In this document: positions 53,927-62,836 of the stretch, one piece after another
Layout: each line of letters begins with the position of its first letter
Position numbering within the stretch: the stretch's first letter is position 1
Assembly (NCBI RefSeq): GCF_030848475.1
Contig: NZ_JAVDDS010000001.1
Coordinates: forward strand, 1-64,000
DNA from: Herbivorax alkaliphila
GTDB lineage: Bacteria; Bacillota; Clostridia; Acetivibrionales; Acetivibrionaceae
Reading direction: 5' to 3'
DNA: 64,000 nt
Translations under genes and position numbers: made by a program
Notes under the pieces: generated by a model
What the model was told of the DNA's origin: nothing
Databases searched by the model: none
The model's input: only the letters and a program-made list of their open reading frames with translations

Positions 53927-55192
53927 TCACTTAATTTTATATTTTTTAAGCTTGTTATCTAAATCTATTACCATCTGTTCTAACTTTAAAGAATTCTCTT
54001 TCATTTCTTTTACATACTTTAATTCACTTTCAGTAATGGCAGCAACTTCTTGAGTGGAAGAAGCTGTTTTCTGTGATACCAACGAAATGTTCTCACTTGA
54101 TGAAATTGCTTCATTTTTAACATCTAACATTTTAGATACTGACTGATTAATTTCATTATTTTTTTGTACTAAAGAATTAATTGCATTGGCGATATCATTA
54201 AAAGCCCTATCTGTTTTACCCACTGCAGAATTCTGATCAATGGAAACCTGCTTAAACGTTTCCATTGAATCAATTGCCATTTTAGACTCCTGCTCAATAT
54301 TTGACATAAGAATATTTATTTCCTCTGTAGATTTTCTGCTTTGATCTGCAAGTTTTCTTACTTCTTCAGCAACAACAGCAAAACCTTTACCTGCTTCTCC
54401 AGCTCTTGCAGCTTCTATAGCTGCATTTAATGCAAGAAGATTTGTTTGTTCCGAAATTGTTTCTATTGATTCTACAAACAAACCAATATCTTTTGTTTTA
54501 TTAGCAAACTTTTCAACTACTGAAAATATCTTTTCATAGGAATCATAAGTGACCTCTGACTTTTCATGTAAAACACTCACTGATTGCAGACCTACAGAGT
54601 TTAATTGGTTAATACTGTTTGTCTCTTTAGTTACATCCTCATAGCTATCAGATAAAAAGTTTATTTGATCTGATAGCCTATCTACCACTTTTACACTTTG
54701 ATGTGCTTCTTCTGCTTGGGAAGATGCTCCTGCTGCTATATCTTCAGCAGTTTTTGACATTTTATCAATTGATTTTAATGTTTTTTCCGAAACTACAGCT
54801 ACACCTTTAGTTGACTCAACAATTGAAGATGACAGTGAAAAAAAATCTCCAATAAGACTTCTTGTATCTTCAACTAAATTATTCATGCAGGATATTATTT
54901 TATCAATATAATCAACATTGATTTTTTCTAATGATTGTGAATAATCACCCTGATTATATTTTTCCAGTTGCTTATTCATATTGTTAATTGCTTTTTTTAG
55001 CGTTAAATTTGTAGCTTTATTTATAATTAAAGCAATTATAATACAGACACCTGCACCACTTACGAAAGCCATAGGTGCCTCAGACATTCTATAAATAAAA
55101 AGACCGAAAAATATTGCAATAACGATTACGAAACTATATGCTATGTTTAATGGATTCAAGTATTTTTTTATTCCTTTTATATTGTTTTTCAT
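53927..55192 (-). CDS. Methyl-accepting chemotaxis-like protein without extracellular sensor
   Basis: A 421-residue transducer. Two close membrane helices (about 13-33 and 37-58) leave almost no extracellular loop, followed by a cytoplasmic helical region and the signalling domain with tip [20 protein letters not shown]. Lack of a periplasmic domain suggests that it senses a membrane or cytoplasmic cue. ATG follows GGAGGT. Monocistronic. Confidence 0.93.
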   Translation of the reverse strand: MKNNIKGIKKYLNPLNIAYSFVIVIAIFFGLFIYRMSEAPMAFVSGAGVCIIIALIINKATNLTLKKAINNMNKQLEKYNQGDYSQSLEKINVDYIDKIISCMNNLVEDTRSLIGDFFSLSSSIVESTKGVAVVSEKTLKSIDKMSKTAEDIAAGASSQAEEAHQSVKVVDRLSDQINFLSDSYEDVTKETNSINQLNSVGLQSVSVLHEKSEVTYDSYEKIFSVVEKFANKTKDIGLFVESIETISEQTNLLALNAAIEAARAGEAGKGFAVVAEEVRKLADQSRKSTEEINILMSNIEQESKMAIDSMETFKQVSIDQNSAVGKTDRAFNDIANAINSLVQKNNEINQSVSKMLDVKNEAISSSENISLVSQKTASSTQEVAAITESELKYVKEMKENSLKLEQMVIDLDNKLKKYKIK

Positions 55193-55508
55193 AAAAATAC
55201 CTCCGACAATTTTTTATAGTATAACTCTTATTTATTTTTAGCTTTATAATCTGTTTAGGTAATTTATTTTCTTAAATTAGATTGACAAAAGTCTGTATAA
55301 AATTTAAATGCGATATTTATGTATAATGATTTGCAAACAAAAGCATCCATTTTGAAATGAATATCTACGAGATAACACAAGTCTTTATATCTAATAACAT
55401 GTCTAACATTTCCACGTAGTCTTAGTAAACATTACTTATCTTATATATTCTACAATATCAGTAGAATATCCTGCTAAATAATAAATTTTTAAAATTTTTT
55501 TATTTTTA
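55193..55508. other. AT-rich intergenic region, no gene seen
   Basis: Upstream of the chemoreceptor-like gene. No coding frame, RNA or consensus promoter recognised by eye. Confidence 0.35.
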
Positions 55509-55546
55509 AAAAAGCACCTCTAAGTATAATGATTAGAGATGCTTTT
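55509..55546 (-). terminator. Terminator of trpBA
   Basis: Stem AAAAGCATCTCTAA / TTAGAGGTGCTTTT on the minus strand followed by TT and A/T-rich sequence, about 95 bp after the trpA stop. Confidence 0.8.
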
Positions 55547-55640
55547 TAAATATATTTTTGTAAGTGAACCTTCACTTTTAGTAATTCTTAAAATATGCCA
55601 TTTAACAATAACAAAATCTTTGGGATGAATTTACACAAAA

Positions 55641-56411
55641 TCAAACAATTGCTTCCTTCATAGTGCGTACATAATCTAACACATAGGGTACACAGTTTTC
55701 ACCGTACTTGCCTATAATTTTAACAATTGCACTTCCCACAATTACCCCATCAGAAATTTTACTCATTTTTGCTGCTTGCTCTGGATCAGAAATACCAAAG
55801 CCAATTGCACATGGAATGTCATTTACCTGCTTTGCCGCCTTAATCATTTCTCCTACTTCACTTCCGATATCCTGACGAACTCCAGTTACTCCCATAGAGG
55901 AAACACAATACAAAAATCCCTGTGCTTCACGTGAAATGGTACGTATACGACTTTGTGAGGTTGGTGCAATCATTGAAATAAAATCAACTCCATATTTTGA
56001 TGAAAAGGGGATGATTTCTTTTTTTTCTTCAAAAGGAATATCAGGGATAATAACTGCCGATACATCTACTTCCTTGCACTTTTTCATAAACTTATCAGTC
56101 CCATAAGTAAATACAGGATTTGCATATGTCATAAAAGCTAACGGAACATCACAGGATTTTCTGACATCTGAGATCATATCAAAAATTTTATCTGTCGTTG
56201 TTCCACCTTCCAGTGCACGATAATCCGCTTCCTGGATTACAGGCCCTTCTGCAACTGGATCAGAAAATGGTATACCAAGTTCAATCAAGTCAGCACCTGC
56301 ATCAGCCATTTTTATTACCAATTCTTCAGTGACTTTAAGGGTAGGATCTCCTGCTGTAATAAATGGTATAAAAGCTTTCTTGTTTTCAAATGCATGTTTT
56401 AATTTACTCAT
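55641..56411 (-). CDS. trpA: Tryptophan synthase alpha chain
   Basis: Cleaves indole-3-glycerol phosphate to indole and glyceraldehyde 3-phosphate. 256-residue TIM barrel with catalytic Glu in [17 protein letters not shown] (second acid in the same stretch) and the phosphate loop [11 protein letters not shown] with [12 protein letters not shown] overlaps the trpB end by 8 bp and has GGGGGAAG upstream, showing translational coupling. Confidence 0.97.
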   Translation of the reverse strand: MSKLKHAFENKKAFIPFITAGDPTLKVTEELVIKMADAGADLIELGIPFSDPVAEGPVIQEADYRALEGGTTTDKIFDMISDVRKSCDVPLAFMTYANPVFTYGTDKFMKKCKEVDVSAVIIPDIPFEEKKEIIPFSSKYGVDFISMIAPTSQSRIRTISREAQGFLYCVSSMGVTGVRQDIGSEVGEMIKAAKQVNDIPCAIGFGISDPEQAAKMSKISDGVIVGSAIVKIIGKYGENCVPYVLDYVRTMKEAIV

Positions 56412-57588
56412 ATACTTCTTCCCCCTTATAACGAGCTATTGCAGCAACATCTTTATCTCCTCTTCCAGAAAGACAAATTACAATTATTTGATCTTTCTTC
56501 ATTTTAGGCGCAAGTTTTTTGGCATATGCCACTGCATGAGAGCTTTCAATTGCAGGAATAATGCCTTCCATTCTAGAAAGGTATTCAAAGGCTTCAACAG
56601 CTTCTGCATCTGTAACAGACACATATTCTGCTCTCTTCATGTCTTTTAAATTTGCATGTTCCGGACCTATTCCAGGATAATCAAGTCCTGCTGATATTGA
56701 GTACACAGGTGCAATCTGACCATATTCATCTTGGCAAAAATATGACTTCATTCCATGAAATATACCAGGAGTTCCTACTGTCATAGTTGCTGCATGCTTA
56801 TCTGTATCTATACCATGCCCTGCTGCCTCACATCCAATAAGCCTTACCTCTGTATCCTTAATAAAATCATAAAATAACCCCATTGCGTTACTGCCTCCTC
56901 CGATACACGCCATTAAAACATCCGGCAGACGACCTTCTTTTTCTATCATTTGTGATTTAACTTCTCTTCCTATAATGCTCTGCATGTCCCTTACAATTGT
57001 AGGAAAAGGATGAGGACCCATTACAGAACCAAGCACATAGTGAGTATCATCAACTCTATTTGTCCACTCACGCATTGTTTCATTAACTGCATCTTTTAAA
57101 GTTTGAGTTCCACTTGTAACTGTGTGTACTTTTGCACCTAAAAGTTCCATCCTGAAAACATTAAGTGCCTGCCTCTCTGTATCTTCCTTTCCCATAAAAA
57201 TTTCACATTTTAGTCCTAAAAGAGCTGCTGCAGTAGCAGTTGCCACACCATGCTGCCCTGCTCCTGTCTCCGCAATCACACGGGTTTTACCCATATGCTT
57301 TGCAAGCAAAACTTGTCCTAACACATTGTTTATTTTATGTGAGCCTGTATGATTAAGATCCTCTCTTTTTAAATAAATTTTTGCTCCACCTAAATCTTCA
57401 CTCATTTTCTCTGCATGGTAAATAAGTGACGGTCTACCTGCATAGTTTTTTAACAATTCTTTTAACTCTGTATTAAAAGTCTTGTCATTTTTAAAATGGT
57501 TATATGATTTTTCAAGTTCACTAACTGCATTCATAAGTGTCTCTGGTATATACTGTCCACCATGAATTCCAAATCTTCCCTCTGGCAT
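56404..57588 (-). CDS. trpB: Tryptophan synthase beta chain
   Basis: Joins indole and serine to tryptophan with PLP. About 394 residues. Signature [15 protein letters not shown] with the PLP-binding Lys, the ETGAGQHG motif, and the phosphate-binding GGGSNAMG loop. ATG 57588 follows AAGGAGG. It is the first gene of a two-gene trpBA operon led by a Trp T-box; trpE, D, C and F are not in the window. Confidence 0.97.
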   Translation of the reverse strand: MPEGRFGIHGGQYIPETLMNAVSELEKSYNHFKNDKTFNTELKELLKNYAGRPSLIYHAEKMSEDLGGAKIYLKREDLNHTGSHKINNVLGQVLLAKHMGKTRVIAETGAGQHGVATATAAALLGLKCEIFMGKEDTERQALNVFRMELLGAKVHTVTSGTQTLKDAVNETMREWTNRVDDTHYVLGSVMGPHPFPTIVRDMQSIIGREVKSQMIEKEGRLPDVLMACIGGGSNAMGLFYDFIKDTEVRLIGCEAAGHGIDTDKHAATMTVGTPGIFHGMKSYFCQDEYGQIAPVYSISAGLDYPGIGPEHANLKDMKRAEYVSVTDAEAVEAFEYLSRMEGIIPAIESSHAVAYAKKLAPKMKKDQIIVICLSGRGDKDVAAIARYKGEEVYE

Positions 57589-57711
57589 AAAACATCCTCC
57601 TTTTATCAATCATTAAAAGACTGCATTTTCTGTTTTTAAAACTTTAAATCTAAAAGCAACTCATAAAAAATTTAACCTCTTTTGTTTTCACTTTTTTTGC
57701 AAAGAACTCAA

Positions 57712-57982
57712 AAAAAGCCTTTATCCCATAAGGGACAAAAGCCATTAACTTCTGCGGTACCACCCAATTTGACGATAAACGCCCACTCAACTTGTATACA
57801 ATCATATACATCCCCCTGATAACGGATAGGGTTTTCCGTAAGCACCTACTCTTGATTACAATTTAGGGGCTTCCCTCTCAAGTCCATTCAAAATAACCCT
57901 TGTAACTGCCTTTCAGCAAACAGCAGCTCTCTTTGTACAAAAAATTATTCCTACTATTCTTAATCATCGGTTTATGCTATTG
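57712..57982 (-). ncRNA. T-box leader of trpBA (tryptophan-specific)
   Basis: The T-box sequence GGGTGGTACCGC lies at about 57754-57765. A stem I region upstream holds AGTAGGAAT and GAATGGACTTGAGAGG, in which UGG (57884-57886) is placed as the Trp specifier codon. The leader ends in a terminator, GGCTTTTGTCCC / GGGATAAAGGC then TTTTTTT (about 57712-57752). Uncharged tRNA-Trp should favour the antiterminator and read-through into trpB. Confidence 0.93.
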
Positions 57983-57987
57983 TTAAA

Positions 57988-58016
57988 ATTATAGCACTCT
58001 AAAATCCCTTTGTCAA
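57988..58016 (-). promoter_or_regulatory. Promoter of the trpBA T-box leader
   Basis: Perfect TTGACA, 17-bp spacer, TATAAT. Confidence 0.9.
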
Positions 58017-58087
58017 ACGCTGATATGTTTTTACACTTTTGGGTTTGTATGCCTCTAGCTTATCACTTACTGCCAAATATTAAAGAA

Positions 58088-58633
58088 TTATCTCTTTTGA
58101 TATTCCCTATTAATTATTTCTGTAATTTTTTCAATAGCATCTTCTAATTTATCATTTACTACTATGTATTGATATTTTTTTGACATCTCTTCCTCATAGT
58201 CATATCTTGCAAGTCGTGCATCAATTCTTGTTTCACCCCTAGATTTAAGTCTTTCAATAAGCTGTTCTTTAGAAGCAGGCTTTATAAAAATAGTCACCAC
58301 ATTTTTAAGATTTTTGGCCAAAACCTGAGTTCCATCTACATCAATATCTTTTATAAGAATTTTCTTATCTTTAAGTTTTTCTTCAACTATTCTTTTAGGA
58401 GTACCATAATAAAATCCATGTACAATTTGATACTCTATAAGTTCTCCCTCTTTTATCATTTGTTCAAATTCTTCTTTTGTCACAAAAACATACGGTTTTC
58501 CAGGTTCTTCACCACTTCTCATCTCCCTTGTTGTAATGGTAGGCATCAGTTCAATATTATTACTTTGTTTTAAAACCTCATTAATAACTGTATTTTTTCC
58601 AACTCCAGAACTTCCTGATAAAATTACAAGCAT
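58088..58633 (-). CDS. Guanylate kinase-like protein
   Basis: About 181 residues. P-loop GSSGVGKNT, GMP-binding TTREMRSGE, the HGFYYGTP stretch, and the lid with SRGETRIDARLARYDYEEE. Overall as in guanylate kinases (GMP to GDP), but somewhat diverged: Asn replaces the usual Gly after the P-loop Lys, and the GFYYGTP region lacks the usual Glu-x-Ala context. It may be a second, non-housekeeping family member. ATG 58633 follows GAAGGGTGTG. Confidence 0.82.
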   Translation of the reverse strand: MLVILSGSSGVGKNTVINEVLKQSNNIELMPTITTREMRSGEEPGKPYVFVTKEEFEQMIKEGELIEYQIVHGFYYGTPKRIVEEKLKDKKILIKDIDVDGTQVLAKNLKNVVTIFIKPASKEQLIERLKSRGETRIDARLARYDYEEEMSKKYQYIVVNDKLEDAIEKITEIINREYQKR

Positions 58634-58717
58634 ATAAAACACACCCTTCAATATTCATCTTTTTACCACTTTTAAAAATTATAAAAATTTAAGCTTTCTG
58701 ATAATTATATATTATAT

Positions 58718-59791
58718 TTATTTTTTTGCAAATTTTTCTCTAAGTGATTTTCTAAAGTCCATAACGTGCTTAAAAACTACAATTGCTGTTGCAGTCAAAG
58801 GAACCCCAATTATCATTCCGATAATTCCAAAAGCATTTCCAAACAATAAAACCGAGAACATAACAGCTAAAGGATGAAGGCCTACACTGCGAGACATAAC
58901 TTGAGGAGAAATAAAACTAGACTCTACCTGCTGTACAACAACTATCAATATAATAACCCACAAAGCTGTTATTGGGTTGTCCATCATAGCAAGAACTACC
59001 GGTAATATTCCTCCTATCCATGGACCAAAATAAGGAATGATATTGGTAACTCCTGCCACAAGTCCAATTGTAAGAGAATTAGGAACACCTATTATTTTGC
59101 ACCCCACTCCTGTGAGTATACCCACAAATGCTGCTACTATAAGTTGTCCTCTTATAAATCCACCTAATACAACATTTATCTCACCTGCTATAACAACTAA
59201 TTTTTCCTTTGCTTTATTATTTATCAACCTCATAAATGATTTTATAAGAGTATCTTTATCTTTAAGATAATAAAATGAAATAATAGGTGTTAGCACTATG
59301 TCTAAAAGTGTACCTGTGCTTTCCACTATTGCAGTTGAAAGCTCACTAAAGGAATCTCCTATAACTTCAGTAATTCTCTCTAATTCACTATCTATATTTA
59401 TGTAATCGTAGACTACTTCAGGCAAAATCCACAACTCTCCAGCTCTAAAATCATCTATAATTCTATTGACAAAATTTAGAATCTTCGGGATTTCTTCGCT
59501 GACAAACTCAGAAATATCTCTGGAAAACCTAGGTATAATTATTGCAAATGCAGATGACACTATGATAAAGATTGAGAAAAAAACAATCAATATGGCAAAA
59601 ACTCTTTTTACTTTTCTCTTTTCGATAGAATTAACAACTGGATTTAAAATATATGCAACAACTAAAGCATAAATAAAAGGTCTTATAATACTTATAAAAC
59701 TTTGTCCAAGTATTATTATAAATATTAATAAGAATAGAAATAAACCAATATCCATTAAAATATGCCGCTTGCTTTTAAGTTGATTAATCAT
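58718..59791 (-). CDS. AI-2E family transporter-like membrane protein
   Basis: A 357-residue membrane protein with about seven to eight helices of the AI-2E/PerM/YdiK family. Features: paired N-terminal helices, a long amphipathic middle region (about 70-150), and the conserved GVTNIIPYFGPWIGGILPV stretch, with a C-terminal GIIGMIIGVPLTA. Members export varied substrates or ions, so transport of AI-2 is not implied. ATG is preceded by GGAG. Confidence 0.9.
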   Translation of the reverse strand: MINQLKSKRHILMDIGLFLFLLIFIIILGQSFISIIRPFIYALVVAYILNPVVNSIEKRKVKRVFAILIVFFSIFIIVSSAFAIIIPRFSRDISEFVSEEIPKILNFVNRIIDDFRAGELWILPEVVYDYINIDSELERITEVIGDSFSELSTAIVESTGTLLDIVLTPIISFYYLKDKDTLIKSFMRLINNKAKEKLVVIAGEINVVLGGFIRGQLIVAAFVGILTGVGCKIIGVPNSLTIGLVAGVTNIIPYFGPWIGGILPVVLAMMDNPITALWVIILIVVVQQVESSFISPQVMSRSVGLHPLAVMFSVLLFGNAFGIIGMIIGVPLTATAIVVFKHVMDFRKSLREKFAKK

Positions 59792-59981
59792 TTTTACTCC
59801 TTTTATTCTTTGACTTTATTAGTGATTTGAATCTTTAATTTAAATAAATATAATTAGATAATGGCTCAAGTAACATATTAATTTAACTTTATTATACTGA
59901 TTTTTTAAATAGATAGCAAGTTAAAATTAGAGCTTGGAGGTATCTAATAAATGATGTGTTGCCTTAGGAAGTGGGTGTATT

Positions 59982-60022
59982 AAATAAAAGTATGGGGCAT
60001 TTAGCCCCACTCACTTTTATTT
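59982..60022 (-). terminator. Terminator of metY
   Basis: Two-part stem AAATAAAAGT / ACTTTTATTT and GGGGC / GCCCC, immediately downstream of the metY stop. Confidence 0.75.
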
Positions 60023-60034
60023 AAATATAATTAA

Positions 60035-61321
60035 TTATTTAACTGCTTTTTTTAATGCCTGATCAAGATCGTAAATAAGATCTTCTGCATCTTCTATACC
60101 AATAGAAATCCTTATCTGCTCAGGAGTGACTCCTGCATCTTTCTGTTCTTGCTCTGACAACTGTCCATGAGTTGTAGTTGCAGGATGAATTATAAGAGAT
60201 TTTGCATCTGCCACATTTGCCAAAAGCGAAAAAACCTGAAGACTGTCAATGAATTTTTTAGCAGATTCTATTCCACCTTTAATTCCAAAAGTAAATATGG
60301 AACCTGCCCCTTTTGGAAAATATTTTTGTGAAAGTTCATAATATTTACTTTCTTTAATTCCTGGATAATTAACCCAGGATACATTAGGATGACTTTTTAG
60401 AAACTCAATAATTTTCTTAGTATTCAAGACATGTTTTTCAACTCTCAATGATAGTGTTTCAAGACCTTGAAGTAGAAGAAAAGAGTTAAAAGGACTAATT
60501 GCTGCACCAGTATCTCTTAAAAGTTGAACTCTCGCCTTGGTGATATATGCCAAAGGTCCTAATGCCTCAAAATATTTTACTCCATGATAACTTGGATCTG
60601 GCTCTGTGAGTCCTGGAAATTTGCCACTTGCCTTCCAGTCAAATTTACCCGAATCAACAATGAGACCTCCTATTGATGTGCCATGTCCACCTATAAACTT
60701 TGTTGCAGAATGTACAACTATGTCTGCTCCAAAATCAAATGGCTTTATTAGATACGGTGTTCCAAAAGTATTGTCAACAATTAGAGGTAATCCATTTTCA
60801 TGGGCAATTTTTGCTACTTTCTCAATATCAATAAGATTTGCTCCTGGATTTCCAATAGACTCTATAAATATTGCTTTTGTTTTTTGATTAATTGCTTTTC
60901 TAAAGTTTTCAGGTTCATCTGGATCAACAAAAGTAGTTTTTACTCCGTATTTTGGTAATGTAACTGAAAATAAATTATATGTTCCACCATAAAGAGTGCT
61001 AGCAGATACAATTTCGTCTCCACTCTCTGCAATGTTTAACACAGCATAGGTTATGGCGGCCGATCCTGAGGCAACTGCTAAAGCACCCGCTCCACCTTCC
61101 AATGCCGCTATTCTTTTTTCTAAAACATCATTGGTAGGATTCATTATTCTAGTATATATATTACCAGGTTCCTTTAATGCAAAAAGATTCTCTGCATGCT
61201 GTGCATCTTCAAATACATATGAAGTAGTTTGATAAATAGGAACTGCTCTTGATCCTGTTGTAGGATCAGGTTCCTGACCTGCATGTACCTGTAATGTGTC
61301 AAAGTTTAATTTTCGATTCAT
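60035..61321 (-). CDS. metY: O-acetylhomoserine aminocarboxypropyltransferase (sulfhydrylase)
   Basis: PLP enzyme making homocysteine from O-acetylhomoserine and sulfide. 428 residues, the usual size of MetY. Signature region [14 protein letters not shown] with the PLP Lys, the N-terminal [20 protein letters not shown] and the YTRIMNPT motif. ATG 61321 follows TAGGAG. Monocistronic behind a consensus promoter. No SAM riboswitch motif is visible in the short leader. Confidence 0.95.
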   Translation of the reverse strand: MNRKLNFDTLQVHAGQEPDPTTGSRAVPIYQTTSYVFEDAQHAENLFALKEPGNIYTRIMNPTNDVLEKRIAALEGGAGALAVASGSAAITYAVLNIAESGDEIVSASTLYGGTYNLFSVTLPKYGVKTTFVDPDEPENFRKAINQKTKAIFIESIGNPGANLIDIEKVAKIAHENGLPLIVDNTFGTPYLIKPFDFGADIVVHSATKFIGGHGTSIGGLIVDSGKFDWKASGKFPGLTEPDPSYHGVKYFEALGPLAYITKARVQLLRDTGAAISPFNSFLLLQGLETLSLRVEKHVLNTKKIIEFLKSHPNVSWVNYPGIKESKYYELSQKYFPKGAGSIFTFGIKGGIESAKKFIDSLQVFSLLANVADAKSLIIHPATTTHGQLSEQEQKDAGVTPEQIRISIGIEDAEDLIYDLDQALKKAVK

Positions 61322-61389
61322 ATTATTCACGCTCCTAACATTTTTATATATCATTTTTTAATCCCAACTAAACCTATATGTTTTATATA

Positions 61390-61418
61390 ATAATACATGC
61401 AAAAACTAAATTTGTCAA
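61390..61418 (-). promoter_or_regulatory. Promoter of metY
   Basis: TTGACA, 17-bp spacer, TATTAT, about 70 bp before the start codon. Confidence 0.8.
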
Positions 61419-61434
61419 CATGTTTATAAAAATA

Positions 61435-61515
61435 AGGGTGTATATATTAAAGGTGAAGAACAATGTTTATTCCATATTTTCATTCACTTAAATAACATGC
61501 ACCCATAAAGGTAAA
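61435..61515 (+). repeat. MITE-like repeat, most complete copy
   Basis: Starts GGGTGTATATATTAAAGGTG and ends TAAATAACATGCACCC. The ends form an imperfect inverted repeat (GGGTGTATATATTAAAGG against GGGTGCATGTTATTTAAG). The middle reads AGAACAATGTTTATTCCATA. About 78 bp, no coding potential. Confidence 0.65.
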
Positions 61516-61568
61516 AGGGCGATTTTCTTGCTTCCTTTCTATCTAGAAACAAAAAAATCGCCCTTTTA
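61513..61568 (-). terminator. Terminator of the galM-like gene
   Basis: 14-bp stem AAAAGGGCGATTTT / AAAATCGCCCTTTT with a loop of about 28 bases, directly after the stop codon. Confidence 0.75.
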
Positions 61569-61579
61569 ATTTACTGGTA

Positions 61580-62629
61580 TTATACAAATTTATATATAGT
61601 CTTGTGCTTATATTCGTCTCCTGCCTTTAGAATTGGTGAAGGAAAATGTTTGTGTTTTAATGCATTTGGGAAATACTGAGTTTCAAGACAAATTCCGCTT
61701 CTCTTTTTATACTTGACCCCATCTTTACCAACTTGTGAATCTGCAATATTATTACCTGTATAAAACTGTACTCCTAGCTTTGTCGTGTAAACTTCCATAC
61801 GCCTTTTGCTAATTGGATCAAATACTTCCGCCGCTTTTTGCATTATATCTTTTGTATCTAAAACCCAGTTGTGATCGAATCCTTTTCCATATAAAATCTG
61901 ATTATCTTTTTCTTCAATTGCTTTTTTTATTGGCTTCATTTGCCTAAAATCCATAGGAGTACCTGACACCTCTCTTATCTCTCCTGTAGGTATTGAGTAC
62001 TCATCTATTGGAGTAAACTTTTCTGCATTAATCATAACTTCATGATTTAATACATCCCCAAAGCCATGACCTGAAAGATTAAAATAAGAATGATTTGTAA
62101 GATTCACCACTGTATCTTTGTCAGAGACTGCATAGTATTCAATTGAAAGAGCATTGTCCTTTGTAACTTTATAGATTACAGTTACATCAAGATTACCAGG
62201 ATAGTTTTCTTCTCCATCTTTACTCCTATAAGACAATTTGAGACACTCCACATCATCTTTTTTCATTATTTCTGCATTCCAGATTACACTGTGAAAACCT
62301 ATATTTCCACCGTGGATATGGTTTTCTCCATCATTTTTCGCTAAATTGTATACTTTACCATTAAGCTCAAAAGATGCACCTTCAATTCTATTAGCATGTC
62401 TCCCTACTATTCCACCATAATAACAACTGTTTTTAAAATAGCTGCGGATGTTGTCGTATCCTAAAACAACATCATCCACTTTTCCACTGTTGTCAGGAAC
62501 AAAAAGTGATACCACTATCCCGCCATAATTTGTTATTTTCGCTTTCATTCCAGAGTCATTAGACAATGTATATATATATATATTGTCCAAGTCTTTTCCC
62601 TCAGAAAATTTTTCTTTAATAATACCCAT
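61580..62629 (-). CDS. galM: Aldose 1-epimerase
   Basis: Interconverts alpha and beta anomers of sugars. 349 residues. Family motifs: GRHANRI, NDGENHIHGG, VNLTNHSYFNLSG (catalytic His) and GICLETQYFPNA (catalytic Glu). It lies downstream of xylA on the same strand, with a 207-bp gap holding a hairpin element, so it may supply the anomer of xylose or glucose used by the isomerase; this link is inferred. Confidence 0.95.
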   Translation of the reverse strand: MGIIKEKFSEGKDLDNIYIYTLSNDSGMKAKITNYGGIVVSLFVPDNSGKVDDVVLGYDNIRSYFKNSCYYGGIVGRHANRIEGASFELNGKVYNLAKNDGENHIHGGNIGFHSVIWNAEIMKKDDVECLKLSYRSKDGEENYPGNLDVTVIYKVTKDNALSIEYYAVSDKDTVVNLTNHSYFNLSGHGFGDVLNHEVMINAEKFTPIDEYSIPTGEIREVSGTPMDFRQMKPIKKAIEEKDNQILYGKGFDHNWVLDTKDIMQKAAEVFDPISKRRMEVYTTKLGVQFYTGNNIADSQVGKDGVKYKKRSGICLETQYFPNALKHKHFPSPILKAGDEYKHKTIYKFV

Positions 62630-62650
62630 AATATTTCCTCACTTTATTTA

Positions 62651-62709
62651 ATCTTATTCTAAGACTCCACCTAAATCCCCGATGTTTAGCTTTAGCTAAA
62701 CGAGTTCAC
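62651..62709 (+). repeat. Dispersed hairpin element, copy J (59-bp form)
   Basis: ATCTTATTCTAAGACTCCAC to the GTTTAGCTTTAGCTAAAC hairpin and GAGTTCAC. Same length as copy E, opposite orientation. It is followed by TCTCTACCTTCTAGGGG, similar to the sequence following copy B. Confidence 0.85.
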
Positions 62710-62758
62710 TATAAGTCTCTACCTTCTAGGGGTATTGCTTATACTCCTTTATTCTAGT

Positions 62759-62785
62759 AAAAGACTGCTTTAAAAGCAGCCTTTT
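62759..62785 (-). terminator. Terminator of xylA
   Basis: Stem AAAAG-CTGCTTT / AAAGCAG-CTTTT, 50 bp after the xylA stop codon. Confidence 0.75.
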
Positions 62786-62836
62786 ACATCGTTAAACAAG
62801 GGAATTATGGTATATAAAAAATTTATATTTTAAATA

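Noticed and set aside
61322-61389. SAM riboswitch before metY
   Set aside because: The leader is only about 60 nt and shows no SAM-I type helices; the promoter is too close to the start codon.
3661-62709. CRISPR array
   Set aside because: The repeated units are far apart, in both orientations, of several lengths, and without regular spacers or cas genes.
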